NCBI RefSeq assembly: GCF_046630445.1
Contig: NC_092333.1
Location: 712,457,001-712,521,000 of the forward strand
Origin: Rutidosis leptorrhynchoides
Taxonomy: Eukaryota; Streptophyta; Magnoliopsida; Asterales; Asteraceae
Length of the DNA: 64,000 nt
Reading direction: 5' to 3'
The position numbers were made by a program, and so were the translations under genes. The notes under the pieces are model-generated. The model saw only the letters and a program-made list of their open reading frames with translations, did not search any database and was not told where the DNA came from. Of the stretch, positions 12,101 to 23,528 are shown one piece after another (position 1 is the stretch's first letter; each line of letters begins with the position of its first letter).

Positions 12101-13547
12101 GTTCCCAGATTTAAAGCAGATTGGTGTAGTAGTCGTGAAAATATAGGAAAATGGGTCGTGTCGGGTTTGGTTGGCCCAGTCACTTTAGGTGTGTGTGGCA
12201 TTTGCTTCGAGTGTAAAACAACGCACTTCAACAAGGACCAAAGTGGCCTCAAAAAATTTAATGTTTATGCGTTGGTCACCTAATGCAGTGTAGTGGGCAT
12301 AAAAGCATAACTACAACCCTAACAGGCCAAAAGGATAAAAATTATACTTGAATTCATGCCGGTTAAGATAAAGTTCATATATGTATATATACAGCGAATA
12401 AGAAAGATTATTCAACCCAAGAAAGAAGGAAAGATAATTCCACCCTTCTAAAGTGGATCACGTTAAAACTTCACATAACAATTTAGCTCATATGAAGTTT
12501 TATTAAATCTGCAAAAAGCTCCACAAATAGGGGATGGATTGAAGAAAGTAGTCTTTTTGGTCTCTTTTCGTAGGTAATGTCATTCTAAGGTGGTAGAATT
12601 GCTAATCGAGTAGAGTTTTTAATAATACGATAATGGTTAAGCCACTTGGTTTTGATTTACGTTGTTTTTATTATATAACAAGATATATTGTAGACATGAA
12701 CTATGATAGTGGAACAACTAACCTATTACTAGAAAAGAAATGATGTAGTAGTCTCTCAATATGCAAAAGTTCGGTTTGAAAGTCAGTGGCGGAGACAAGG
12801 GGGGACTGGGTGGTGCTCAGCTACCCTCAACAACCCAAGTTTAGCCATTGCTATTCAATAAATTTAATGCAAGTTGCATTAGTTTGAGATGATTTAATGT
12901 TAGAAATATCATTGTTATTATTGAAAACTAGTAGAAGAGAAAGAAATTGGTTGAAGACCAAGAAGAAATTGGTATTATCGTTCAAAGTATGTGACCACAA
13001 CGTTCATTTGTTATGATTTTATGGTTTATAAAAAAGCCGAGCCCCCCTTAACCTTAATTTCTCACTAAATATTAACCATTCATATTTTCACTTTTCAAAA
13101 ACAGTTCATAGCTCATTAAAACAATTATACTACGGATTAACCAAGTATATTCTTTCTTCTTAAGGGTAAAGAGCAAATATTTATTGATTTCAGAAAGCAG
13201 TACTATTAGATGTTACCTAAGTTTCAGGAGACTAGAATCAACTCTCTGATATTTGTCACGGCATTACGCATTTATTATCATTTATTAAACAGAGAATAAA
13301 GGGCATAACGAAAGTACGTACCTTTCTCTCTAGTTTTGTGCTGAAAGATCAAAGTAATTAGCACCACCTCTTCAGTACATCTGGACGATCAAGTATACAC
13401 GTCTGAAGCATAACAACGTTCATTGTGACCTATTCCTGTGTTCAAACGAGTTACAAATCATCTGTATTAGTCTGCTGCACAGAAGCGATCATTGCATTAA
13501 CCCAATTACCAAAGTGATCATTGCATCGCCCCAATCACAATTCAGTC
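12101..13547. other. Spacer between PPR' and the full PPR gene; no gene seen
   Basis: 1.45 kb of AT-rich sequence. Short ORFs here have no recognisable domain. It recurs with only scattered single-base changes at 42547-43993 and 57925-59371, which is expected of the 15.4-kb unit and not evidence of selection. I cannot assign a transposon family to it. Confidence 0.6.
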
Positions 13548-13991
13548 AAGAAAAAGAATCCAACAGATTATATGTAAAATTGGGAATCTATATTCTGATT
13601 TTATATGCAAAATGTACATAATAGATGAGATTAATCAGTAGTTGCAAGTGTATAAGATATGGACCTTTTCTGGTACTAATTGTTACTGTAGTACCATCAT
13701 GAGCTATTAGTACCATGCTTTGTAAGTGCTTCACTAACAATAAAGGCATTAGCCATAAACTTATAACCATGAGACCATAGGAATGTGTAATCCAGCCAAA
13801 GAAATTAAGAATTTAACACAACGTCATGTAATAATCAATTTTCAATTATTGCCAAAAAAATACTTCAACATACAACCTGCATCATACAATTTTTCTAACG
13901 AAAAACATGATTTTGGAGTTCATTTTGAATCTATAGTTTGACCTTTAAAACTCTTTGTTTCACCCTCTCTCGTCTATTTTAATAGTTCCTA
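13548..13991 (-). other. 3' flank of full PPR gene, homologous to 1-444
   Basis: Noncoding sequence directly downstream of the PPR stop codon (minus strand). It probably carries the 3' UTR, but I cannot place a polyadenylation site with confidence. Its similarity to 1-444 defines the older PPR/PPR' duplication. Confidence 0.65.
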
Positions 13992-15725
13992 TCACCAATA
14001 ATCTCCACATGAGCACTCTCCATTCCTAAAACGATGAAAACGTATACGATCCCGAACTAATATCTCTCGTTTATAAACCCTTGAAACATGTTTCATAAAA
14101 GAGTGACAATCTTCACAAGATCTTAAATTCTTTACAATCCGAATAGTGGCCCCAGGCTCACTTTTTATCAGCCCAAATGAGACTGCAAGCTTCTCACTAT
14201 GATGAAGCAATTGTGATGCTTTCTCTTCATCATCTATTTCAAGCAACACCTCCGATAATTTTGGATCATAACCGTTATCTTTTAACACCTCATCTATTTC
14301 ATCCAATTTTTCATAAATACTTCCCGCCTCAACATGACATGTACTTCCAGCTGTAAATTCATACATAACACCGTTAACTTCAATCCGACTGTTTCCCGAT
14401 GGCTTCACAAGCCCTTTTTTATTCATTAACTTCCTCATATTCGCTTTGTTCTTCCATTTCCCATTAGACGCGTACACATTACCAAGAAGGACATAAGTTC
14501 CACAGTCATCATAATCATCCATCTCCAAACCTTCAACGTGTTTAATCAAACGTTCTAATCTATAAGTATCCCCATGAACTTTACAACCCCATATCAAAGA
14601 TCTCCACAAAACAGAATCGGGCTCAACAGGCATCGATTTGATAAACTTTTCAGCATCATCTAGTCGCCCAGATCGAGCAAGCAAGTCAACCACACACCCG
14701 TAATGCTGCACTGTCGGTCTAAATTTATATACTTTCTTGATTTTATCAAAATACGATAAACCTTCATTAATCCAGCCCATGTTCCTACATGCCGATAATA
14801 CAGCAGTCATTGTTTTCTCATCGGGCTTTAAATCACACCTCTCCATACGTTCAAACAACTCAATCGCTTCCTTACACCGCCCATGGCTTGCAAGGCCCGA
14901 TATCATCGCGGTCCATACATAAACATCTTTATCACTCGCTTCGTTAAAAATCCGTATCGCACTATCAATACACCCACATTTCGAATACATATCAATGAGA
15001 CCCGTAACAACATTCATTTCCATCTTACTCCCTCTATTTTTAACAATCTCATTTAATTTCATGCCAACGCTCAACGCTCCAGTCTCAGCACAAGCTCTAA
15101 GTACCCAAACAACAGTAACGTTATTTACTTCAATCCCTTCCGTTTCCATCTTCTCAAATAACCGTAAAGCCTCAACGTGCCGTTTATTCTCCACAAACCC
15201 GTTAATCACCGATGTCCAAGAAACCACATCTCTGTCAGACATTTTATCAAACACCTTACGTGCACACCCCATTTGGTCGCAATTGGAGTAGTAACTAATC
15301 AAAGCATTTTGAATATAAGTATCCGGACCAAGCCCGGACTTGAGTACCAACCCATGTAACTGTCTACCGAATCTTTTTAACTTCAATTTCGAACAAGCTT
15401 TAAACACAAACGGGTAAGTGAACCTATCAGGTAATGGAGAAAATGGGTCATCAATGTAATTATTATGCCATGTGAGGAAAAGGGATATGGATTGAAACGG
15501 GTCGGGTGAGTCCGAATAAGCTCGGATCATGGTGTTGTGGAAATATGAATTTGATGATGAGGTTTGAATTGAGTTGAGAATGTGGCGTGCGTATGTGAGG
15601 TTCCCGGATGGTGATAAAGCAGTGAAATTGAAGATCTTGGTTAGGGTTTGTGAATGGTTTTGTTGTGGGTTTTTAAGTAACTGTGCGTGTAATTGTGTTG
15701 CTTGTGCCATTGTTGTTATTTCCAT
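13992..15725 (-). CDS. PPR-DYW protein, probable organelle RNA-editing factor (copy 1)
   Basis: 577 residues, single exon, TGA stop. Degenerate PLS-class pentatricopeptide repeats run from about residue 40 to 370, with typical phrases such as ALISYYSNC, GLIDMYSKCGCIDSA and VLSACRNMGW. E and E+ motifs follow (about 373-475), then a DYW domain (about 480-577). The deaminase zinc and catalytic residues are present: H509-S-E511, C537/C540, then H564 and C571/C573 before the terminal GDYW. DYW-class PPR proteins bind organelle transcripts and promote C-to-U editing. The PG-box region reads KPSGNSRIEV, with serine where a PG pair is common. Met1 was chosen as the longest start; Met6 is possible. 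The N terminus gives no clear transit peptide, so plastid versus mitochondrion is open. The editing site is unknown. A MITE lies about 90 bp upstream. Confidence 0.93.
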   Translation of the reverse strand: MEITTMAQATQLHAQLLKNPQQNHSQTLTKIFNFTALSPSGNLTYARHILNSIQTSSSNSYFHNTMIRAYSDSPDPFQSISLFLTWHNNYIDDPFSPLPDRFTYPFVFKACSKLKLKRFGRQLHGLVLKSGLGPDTYIQNALISYYSNCDQMGCARKVFDKMSDRDVVSWTSVINGFVENKRHVEALRLFEKMETEGIEVNNVTVVWVLRACAETGALSVGMKLNEIVKNRGSKMEMNVVTGLIDMYSKCGCIDSAIRIFNEASDKDVYVWTAMISGLASHGRCKEAIELFERMERCDLKPDEKTMTAVLSACRNMGWINEGLSYFDKIKKVYKFRPTVQHYGCVVDLLARSGRLDDAEKFIKSMPVEPDSVLWRSLIWGCKVHGDTYRLERLIKHVEGLEMDDYDDCGTYVLLGNVYASNGKWKNKANMRKLMNKKGLVKPSGNSRIEVNGVMYEFTAGSTCHVEAGSIYEKLDEIDEVLKDNGYDPKLSEVLLEIDDEEKASQLLHHSEKLAVSFGLIKSEPGATIRIVKNLRSCEDCHSFMKHVSRVYKREILVRDRIRFHRFRNGECSCGDYW

Positions 15726-15818
15726 GGCGGTGTTCGCGAATAGGGCCTAATTGATGCGCGCGAAACTTTATAGTTAGTTGATGGTTGTTCTAATTTTAAA
15801 TAATGGGAAATTAGTATC
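15726..15818 (-). promoter_or_regulatory. Proximal promoter/5' UTR of PPR gene, interrupted upstream by a MITE
   Basis: About 93 bp separate the start codon from the MITE, so the MITE occupies the proximal promoter. No convincing TATA box was found. The right end of this stretch includes the MITE target duplication ttagtatc (15811-15818). Confidence 0.4.
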
Positions 15819-16192
15819 ACTGTGTGTTTGGATGAAACTAGCTTAGAGCTGGAGTTGGAGCTGGAAGTTGTAACTTATTTTTTTAGTTAGAAGTTAGAGC
15901 TTATGTTTTATAATTGTTTGGTAAAGTAGCTGAAGCTTATGTATATAAAATGACTTAAAGAACAAAAAATAAATGATAAATAATGATTTAGGGGCTAATA
16001 GTGTAATTTTACTTTCATAAGCTTCCTAACTTATTTTTAAAAACTAATTCAACTAGCTTATTTTTTCAGAGCTTATTTTTTTCATAAGCTCTGAAATATT
16101 TGTATATCAAACAAGGCTAGAAGCTGGAGCTTATGAAAAAAATAAGCTTAAGCTACCACAAGCTCCTAGAAGCTGCGTCGCCAAACACACTC
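15819..16192. mobile_element. hAT-like MITE, 374 bp
   Basis: Imperfect terminal inverted repeats: the left end reads ctgtgtgtttgg and the right end, reversed, gagtgtgtttgg. They are flanked by 8-bp near-perfect direct repeats, ttagtatc (15811-15818) and ttagtatg (16193-16200), the target size expected of hAT elements. The interior is AT-rich, rich in AGCT-containing words and partly self-complementary (agagcttattttttt... ataagctct). There is no coding capacity. Copies sit at the same place upstream of the other two PPR genes. Confidence 0.75.
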
Positions 16193-16288
16193 TTAGTATG
16201 CAATATATTATAGGAGTAGTATTTTCTCTATTTGATAACCCCTTGATAGCCCATAATTTCCGGATAACGTATTCTACTCATATGTATC

Positions 16289-16402
16289 TTTTTTTTTCCC
16301 AACGTTAGACTCATATCATGGATATTTCAACACATGACTTGAACTCGCAACCATAAGCTTGATGAGTTATTTGAATACCAGTAGGTCAAATGCACTTTAG
16401 TA
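16289..16402 (-). repeat. Possible tRNA-derived SINE remnant
   Basis: On the minus strand, gttcaagtc fits the RNA polymerase III B-box pattern GWTCRANNC, and about 35 bp upstream tggtattcaaat is a weak A-box candidate. The segment ends in a run of A (nine here, eight in the other units). No target duplication was found, so this is a weak call. Confidence 0.25.
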
Positions 16403-16484
16403 GATTCGTCTGAAGTAATCAAACATATTCATATTTGACATTTTTTCGTACCACTCAAAATATATTACTATACTACTACAACAA

Positions 16485-16702
16485 TATTAGTCTGTATGTA
16501 TTTATGTATATGTATATAGTTTACTTAGCCCGTCAACCCATCTCAAATGTACATAACTCGTAGAATTAAACTCATTTATGTCGTATATATTTACATTAAC
16601 GTCAATATATACAATAAAAATAGGCTTAACCCTACGTGCTATATACATCTGAGATGGACTATGTAAACTACATACATATACATAAATACATACAAACTAA
16701 TA
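16485..16702. repeat. Foldback (inverted-repeat) element, about 218 bp
   Basis: The left arm (about 16486-16553, beginning attagtctgtatgtattt) is matched in inverted orientation by the right arm (about 16645-16702, ending aaatacatacaaactaat). About 90 bp of spacer separates arms of roughly 60 bp. It could be a foldback MITE; no clear target duplication was identified. Confidence 0.6.
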
Positions 16703-17578
16703 AACAACAATAACAATGCAGTATAAGAAATATGAGGTATTTAGTATGTTATTAAAGATTAATTTTCTCTATTCATCCACAACAAGTAAATATATCAAAT
16801 CTAGTTACACGCTATATAAATTGTATATATTTAACGAGATGAATAGCTTATTATAACAAGACAATCCTCGCTCTTTTCCATCTATGCATACTAGTATTGG
16901 CTAGTCATAGTCCTGTCCTTTTGGTTAATACAAGGGGGAAATCGGGAACGGTTTCACGTATATCTATATCTTAATAAACTAAAGAAACATAAATATATAT
17001 AAAAAATATTAAAATAGATTATTTATCACGTAATGCTAAGGAAAGCGAAATTACCGTTAACACCGACCTTTTACGAGTAGTATACATGGTCAATTGTCAA
17101 TTGAACCAAATTTTATGAAAAGGCCTAATACATCTTATTATCATCATCTTCCAAGTTTTGCACTCTAAAATCCAAATACTCAAAACACATAAATACTCAA
17201 TTATTTAACCCAAATCATGCCGTCTCCCAGCCCAGCCCAAACACATGACTTGTCAGATGATTTGTTAAGCCCAATAATCCTGACCCTCTACAAGTAAATT
17301 ACCATTTTACCCATTTTTCGAAAGCCGTTAGAATCTCACAAAAGGATACTTCAGGAACCCTATAGATACGTTACAAAACCCCAAACAAATACCATTGAGT
17401 CATTGACCCACACAAAGTCACCACCTCTTGTTCGACTATCTCATATTTTCTCGTCTCAAACTATCGAATCCCTCTCTACAAAACCTATATGATCTTCATT
17501 CTTCATCTTTTCATATGAAACAAAAAATAAATAAATTCTCATATAAAAAGCTACACAACTTATTAAAGTACGCCGCTA
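16703..17578. other. AT-rich spacer, no gene seen
   Basis: I see no ORF, RNA gene or terminal repeat structure here. The same sequence follows the foldback repeat in the other units. Confidence 0.5.
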
Positions 17579-17882
17579 ATTATCCAAACCCTTTTATATA
17601 ATTACATCATTTTTCGTCCTATATTGGTTCTTGATCCACCTATTTGTTTTCAGCTCCGAATTAGAAACCCTAAATTAGATTACAAACCCTAAAAGGTTTA
17701 ATACTAAAATTGTTATTCAAATTCTTGGGTTTTCTTATAATTAATCTACTAATGAATGGGAGTTTTACTATTATTATCCAACTCTTTTCTCTAATTACAT
17801 CATTATCGTATATGGGTTCATGATCCACCTATTTGTTTTCCGCTTCGAAGAAACCCTAAATTAGATTACAAACCCTAAAAGG
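17579..17882. repeat. Direct duplication of a ~115-bp segment with AAACCCTAA (telo-box-like) motifs
   Basis: 17579-17697 and 17773-17882 share the order attatcca, aattacatcat, gatccacctatttgtttt, aaaccctaaattagatta and aaaccctaaaagg. The copies have diverged by small indels and substitutions. AAACCCTAA is the plant telo-box, common in promoters and 5' UTRs of translation and cell-cycle genes. A fragment of a gene's 5' region is possible, but no coding sequence follows: the second copy runs straight into the minisatellite. Confidence 0.65.
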
Positions 17883-19468
17883 ACGACGCGATATGAGGTG
17901 TGGCGACGCGATATGAGGCGTGACGGCGCGACAGGAGGCGTGACAGCGCGACATGAGTCGTGACGGCGCGACATGAGGCGTGACGGCGCGATAGGAGGCG
18001 TGACGGCGAGATACGAGGCGTGACGGCGCGATAGGAGGCGTTACGCCGCGATAGGAGCGTGATAGGAGGAGTAGTGACACGATAGGAGGCGTGGCGACGC
18101 GATAGGATGCGTGGCGACGCGATAGGAGGCGTGACGACGTGATAGGAGGCGTGGAAACTTAATAGGTGGCGTTACGATGCAATAGGAGGCGTTGCAGCGC
18201 AATAGGAGGCGTTGCGGCGCAATAGGAGGCGTGAGGGCGCAATAGGAGGCGTGAGAGCGCAATAGGAAATGTGGTGGCGCAATAGGAGGCGTAACAGCGC
18301 AATAGGAGGCGTGACGACCCAATAAGAGGTGTGACGACCAAATAGGAGGCGTGAGGGAGCGATAGGGGGCGTCACTACAGGATAGGAGGCATGACTGCGG
18401 GATAGGAGGCGTGACGACACGATAGGAGGGCGCGATAGGAGGCGTAAGGGCGCGATAGGAGGCGTAGCGACGCGATAGGAGGAGTGACCGCGCGATAGGA
18501 GGCTTGACGGCGCGATAGGAGGCGTGACGGCGTAATAGGAGGAGTGACGACGCGATAGGAGGCGTGACGACGCGATAGGAGGCGTGGCGGCACGATAGGA
18601 GCACGATAGGAGGCGTGACGGCGCGATAGGAGGACGATAAGAGTCGTGACGACGCGATAGGAGGCTTGAGGACACCATAGGAGGCGTGGCGGCGTGAAAG
18701 GAGGCGTGGCGGCGCGAAAGGAGGCGTGGCAACGCGATAGGAGGCGTGATGACTCAACAGGAGGTGTGACGACTCTATAGCAGGCGTGACGACACAATAA
18801 AAGAATAGGAGGTGTGACGACACAATAAGAGGCGTGATGACCCGATAGGAGGCGTAGTGACCCAATTGGAGGCGTGATGACATAATAGAAGACGTTACGA
18901 CATAATAGGATGTGTGACGACTCAATAAGATAATAGGAGGTGTGGCGAAAAAATGGGAGGCGTGACTAGACAATAAGAAGCGTCACGAGACAATAAGAGA
19001 CCTGACGACACAACAGGTGGCGCGACGGCGCGATAGTAGGTGTGACAGCCCGATAGGAATCGTGACCGCCCGATAGGTGGCGTGACGACCAAATAGGTTG
19101 TGTGACGATGCAATAGGAGGCGTGACGACCCAACATGATTCGTGACTACCCAATAGGAGGCTTAACGACTCTATAGGAAGCGTGATGACACAATAAGAGA
19201 ATAGGAGGTGTGACGACACAGTAGGAGGATTAATGACCCAAATACCCAATAGGAGGCGTAATGACCCAATTGGAGGTGTGACGACATAATAGAAGACGTT
19301 ACGACATAATAGGATGTGTGACGACTCAATACGAGAATAGGAACACTGGCGAAACAATGGGAGGCGTGAGGAGAAAATAAGAGGCGTAACTAGACAATAA
19401 GAGGCGTGACGACACAATAATAGGCGTGGCGACACGATAGGAGGCGTGGCAGCGTGATAGGAGGCGTG
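17883..19468. repeat. GC-rich 20-bp minisatellite, about 79 degenerate units
   Basis: The unit is close to gataggaggcgtgacggcgc, with substitutions and occasional indels. A higher-order repeat is visible: the block around 18780-18975 recurs about 404 bp later around 19185-19390, sharing the segment that begins gacataatagaagacgtt. The minus-strand unit contains no stop codon in any frame, so long apparent ORFs (up to 310 codons) are artefacts of a 60-nt/20-residue period. The array is 1586 bp here and 1612 bp in unit 2, so it is length-variable. Confidence 0.92.
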
Positions 19469-21181
19469 TGAAACGACCCGTCCATATTACTATAAACGCA
19501 GTACGTTATTCATTGGTCCCATAGCGAGGTATTTGACCTCTATATGATACGTTTTAGAAAATATTGCATTCGTTTCTTAAAAAGTACACCATTATTATAC
19601 ATAATGCATGTTTTAAATAAGTGGGCGATTATTTAAAAAAATAATCCCCAAAATACATCGGTTTCCAAATACTACACACGTGACATAATAGTCGAATATA
19701 ATACATGACAAAGGTTTTATTGAATGCAACACTTTATTTAAACAAAAGCATGAGACTTCATGCACAGCTTGCTCAGATAATGCAACAGCGGAAGACTTTC
19801 TTAAGGACCTGAGAATAAACATGCTTAAACAGTCAACACAAAGGTTGGTGAGAGATATAGGTTTAGCATCGATATAAATATAGACCACAAGATTTCATAG
19901 TTATAAATATATGTACACTCACAAGTGTATAAAAGTATTCTATAAGTTGTTGAGCACTTCGGTAACCATACTTAACCATTAATGTAGCATATTCCCTTTA
20001 TTATGAAATCTACCTACACTGTACCAAGTGTAGTAAAAATGTAGTACTATACAACCGTTTACGATACTAGAGCGACTAGCCCGATTGGGGTTGTCAAACC
20101 CGATAGATCTATCAATAGGATTCACGCTTACATGTTCTTACAACATGTAAATATTAGTTACCAAGCTATTAGGGAAGATATGCAAGGTGGTACAACTCAA
20201 CGTAGAATATATTTTAAGTACTTGTGTCCATGGCGTAAAACATAAAATGCATGTATTCTCATCCCAAAATATTTTTAGAGTTTAAAAATGGGACTATATA
20301 CTCACGGTAGTAAAAGTATATTAATAATAAGTTTTCAGCTTATTAAAAATATGGTCGTCGTCCTTGGATTCACGAACCTATAACAATAATAATGATTCAG
20401 ATAATAATACGACATGTGAATAAAATAAAACAAGTTCATAGAATACTTATATATTAATTTTTAACATTTTTATGTTAGTAGTCCTTTGTTAGTAGTCCAA
20501 AATAGTCTGAAATGTCCAACAGTCCAATAATCGGTATATATAATCTTAGAATTACCCCACGACGTATTGTATACGTATTGTCTTTGCATCAACCCAGAGA
20601 CATATTGTATACGTATTGTCTTAGAATTTATCAAAACGTATTGTATACTTATTATCTTAGGATTTATCAAAATGTATTGTATACTTATTGTCATGGAATG
20701 TACCAAGATTATTATATATATATATACAATCTCGGAATTAACTAAGATTATAATATTTTGTTATACTAATGATAACATGTCCAAATATATATAGGATATA
20801 GGAAAAGTTAGCAAGGATATGGTTAATATAGTTTTTACAATATAAATTTCGTCCATACAACGTTAATTTTAGCAGATTTTGTTTAGCTCGCCAAATATTC
20901 ATTACAACTCCGTTTAAAGTGAATCAAATTGCTATGGATTCCTTAAGAAGTTAATTTTTCAAAAACAATTCGAAAAGTTCAGCCCATGTATTAATATTTA
21001 GATTTTTACCTTCTTTTTGTGCCGGTGGACAGATTTGGAAGAATCCCGGCACCCACCCAATATATGATTTTTGATAAAATACTTCCACTTTGTCTAAAAT
21101 CATGAAAAAAATACTGGAAGTCTTATTTACATATATTAACATATTTCCAAAGTCTTAGCCTCGAACTCAAAGTCTAAGATA
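19469..21181. other. AT-rich LTR-like sequence ('X'), family uncertain
   Basis: It begins tgaaacgacccgtcc exactly where the minisatellite stops. That start looks like the TG edge of a plant Gypsy LTR, but I find neither a matching CA end nor a primer site, so the assignment is tentative. There are no coding domains. It ends abruptly at the segmental duplication breakpoint at 21181/21182, where Copia 3' tail sequence begins. Confidence 0.4.
20566..20712. repeat. Four-copy tandem repeat of 36-37 bp
   Basis: Repeats start at 20566, 20603, 20640 and 20676, each beginning attgtatac. The other copy lies at about 51037-51183. Short ORFs that cross it are repeat artefacts. Confidence 0.8.
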
Positions 21182-21524
21182 GGTTTAATGTTCTTGGTTA
21201 ATTCATTGATATGATTGGAGTTTTGTTCAAAGTCTCCAAGTGGGAGATTTGTTAGATTATGGAGACATTTATACAAAACGAGAAGAAAAAAAGCTGTTCC
21301 AACACTTGCACGGATTTTGCAGATTTCGGGAAGCGTGAAGCAGTCAAATGCGGCGCATCTTGACATGGATGCGGCGCATTCATAGAGCAAAATAGTCCGA
21401 GAGTTATTGATGAAGACACGGTGGTTGCTACGGTTAATGTTGAGTCCGAATCAACTCTATGGCACCGAAGACTCGGGCATATGAGTGAGAAGGGTATGAA
21501 GATGCTTGTTTCGAGTGGGAGAAT

Positions 21525-23513
21525 TGATGTCAAAGCAGAGGGGTATAAAATACTATTAAATTTTAGCAGGAAATACTATTAAATACGATACAATTTTACA
21601 CAAGATATTTATTTATTTATAGAATGGATATACTTAAACCTTGCTACAACACTTATAGGCAGTGTACCTAATCGTACAGTAGTGTAGTTTTTAGTAAGTC
21701 CGGTTCGTTCCACAGGGAAATCTTTAAACAAAGCTCAACGCTATATTAGTTTACTTTTATAAAAATACAAATATATATATAAGTGATATTATTATTATAA
21801 AGGGGGGTTTTTACCGTTTAATGACCGGTTTGTCGATTTTAAAACTTTAGTCGCAGTTAAAACCTAATGTAAAATATAAAATAAATACAAGACTTTAAAT
21901 TAAAGCGTAAAGTAAATAACGATAATGAAATTGCGAATAATAAAAATGCGATAAAATTAAATTGCGATAATTAAAAGTACGATAATTAAAAGTGCGATTA
22001 AATAAAATAACAATAAATAAAAGTGCGATAATTAGAAGTGCAATTAAATATAAAATAAAGGAAATTAAATATGAAATAAAAGAATTATGCTTATTTAAAC
22101 TTCCGTAATCATGATGTTTGACGTGTTGATTTTAGTTTTATGCCCATGGGTTAATTGTCCTTTGTCCTGGATTATTCAATATGTCCGTCTGGTTTTTGTC
22201 CATAACAGTCCATCAGTCATAAATATAAATTGCAAGTGTCCTTGTCAAATTATTATTATACCCGAAGATAAATATTCCAACTAATTGGGGATTCGAATTG
22301 TAACAAGGTTTTAATACTTTGTTTAATGAATACACCAGGTTATCGACTGCGTGTAAACCAAGGTTTTACTACTTTGTTAACAATTACACCAATTACCCTT
22401 GAATGTAATTTCACCCCTGTTTTAATTATTCTAGTGGCTATTAATCCATTCCCGTGTCCGGTTAAATGAACGATTATTCGTACATATAAATACCCCGCCC
22501 ATCGTGTCCGATCGAGTGTATATGGTAATTTATAGGGACGCCCAATTGTAAATCTTTATATTAACATTAACAAACTTTCATTTAGTTAAACAAATATAAA
22601 GCCCATTAATAGCCCATAGCCTAGTTTCCACAAGTGTCGTTCTTTTATCCAAACCCCAATTATGGTACAAAGCCCAATTACCCAATTTTAGTAATTAGCC
22701 CAACATCATGATTACTTCGTTTTAAATAAGCATAATAATAACTTAGCTACGAGACATTAATGTAAAAAGGTTGAACATAACTTACAATGATTAAAAATAG
22801 CGTAGCGTTACACGGACAGAATTTCGACTTACACCCTTACAACATTCGCTAACATACCCTTATTATTAGAATTATAATTAAAATTAAAATATAAATTATA
22901 AATATAAATATATATTACTTCGTATGAATGAGAAAAAAAATGATGATATTTTTGATCAGAATTCGGGTTGATTTATAGCCAGACTTGATTTTTGGGGCTC
23001 CGCGACTCGCGGCCAAATACCCTTAAAACTCCGCGAGTCGCGGAGAGGTATTTACAGTTTACACCCTTGGAGTTTCCTGCTGCCGACGGTTTTAAATATA
23101 TATATATAATATATATATAATTAATATAATTAATTATATATTATATTATATTTATATATATAGTTAACTTGTAATTTTTAGTCCGTTGCGTCGAGCGTTA
23201 AGAATTGACTCTGGTCCCGGTTCCGGATTTTCGAACGTCCTCGCGTACAATTTAATATCTTGTACTTTGCGTTTTGAATCTTGTACTCTTGTGATTTTGA
23301 GACGTTTCTTATCAATAATTGGAACCTTTTTGATTGTCTTTTGTTCTTTTGAGCTTTTTGGTCGTTTGCGTCTTCAAATCGTCGAATCTGTCTTTTGTCT
23401 TCACCTTTTATTATTTAAATGAATATCACTTGTAAATAGAACAATTGCAACTAAAAGCTTGTCTTTCTTGAGGAATAATGCTATGAAATATATGTTCGTT
23501 TTTAGCATTATCA
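21525..23513 (-). repeat. Athila 3' LTR
   Basis: On the plus strand it begins tgatgtcaaag and ends agcattatca. It contains a paired CCGCGACTCGCGG / CTCCGCGAGTCGCGGAG dyad near 23003-23047 and an AT-only stretch near 23095-23160. A plus-strand ORF at 23186-23422 is judged spurious. Confidence 0.95.
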
Positions 23514-23528
23514 AATATTCCCACACTT
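23514..23528 (-). other. Athila polypurine tract
   Basis: On the element's sense strand aagtgtgggaatatt abuts the 3' LTR, the position of the plus-strand primer. The core aagtgtggg recurs at 24794-24802, 25141-25149 and 29413-29421. Confidence 0.6.

Noticed and set aside
12053-12283. 76-codon plus-strand ORF, repeated in all units
   Set aside because: It overlaps the PPR' end antisense and runs into spacer; its repetition only reflects the segmental duplication.
12781-12840. agtggcggag... motif in the spacer as a transposon end
   Set aside because: Common in plant repeats, but I found no inverted partner or target duplication.
18041-18973. Long minus-strand ORFs (up to 310 codons) in the minisatellite, repeated in unit 2
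   Set aside because: They are frames through a stop-free 20-bp repeat, open in all three minus-strand frames, with no start context, domain or non-repeat sequence.
17883-19468. CRISPR-like array
   Set aside because: The repeats are contiguous and degenerate with no unique spacers, and the DNA is a plant nuclear sequence.
23186-23422. 78-codon ORF in the Athila LTR (also 38101-38529)
   Set aside because: Lies in LTR sequence on the antisense strand; the longer version merely runs on into Copia sequence at the insertion edge.
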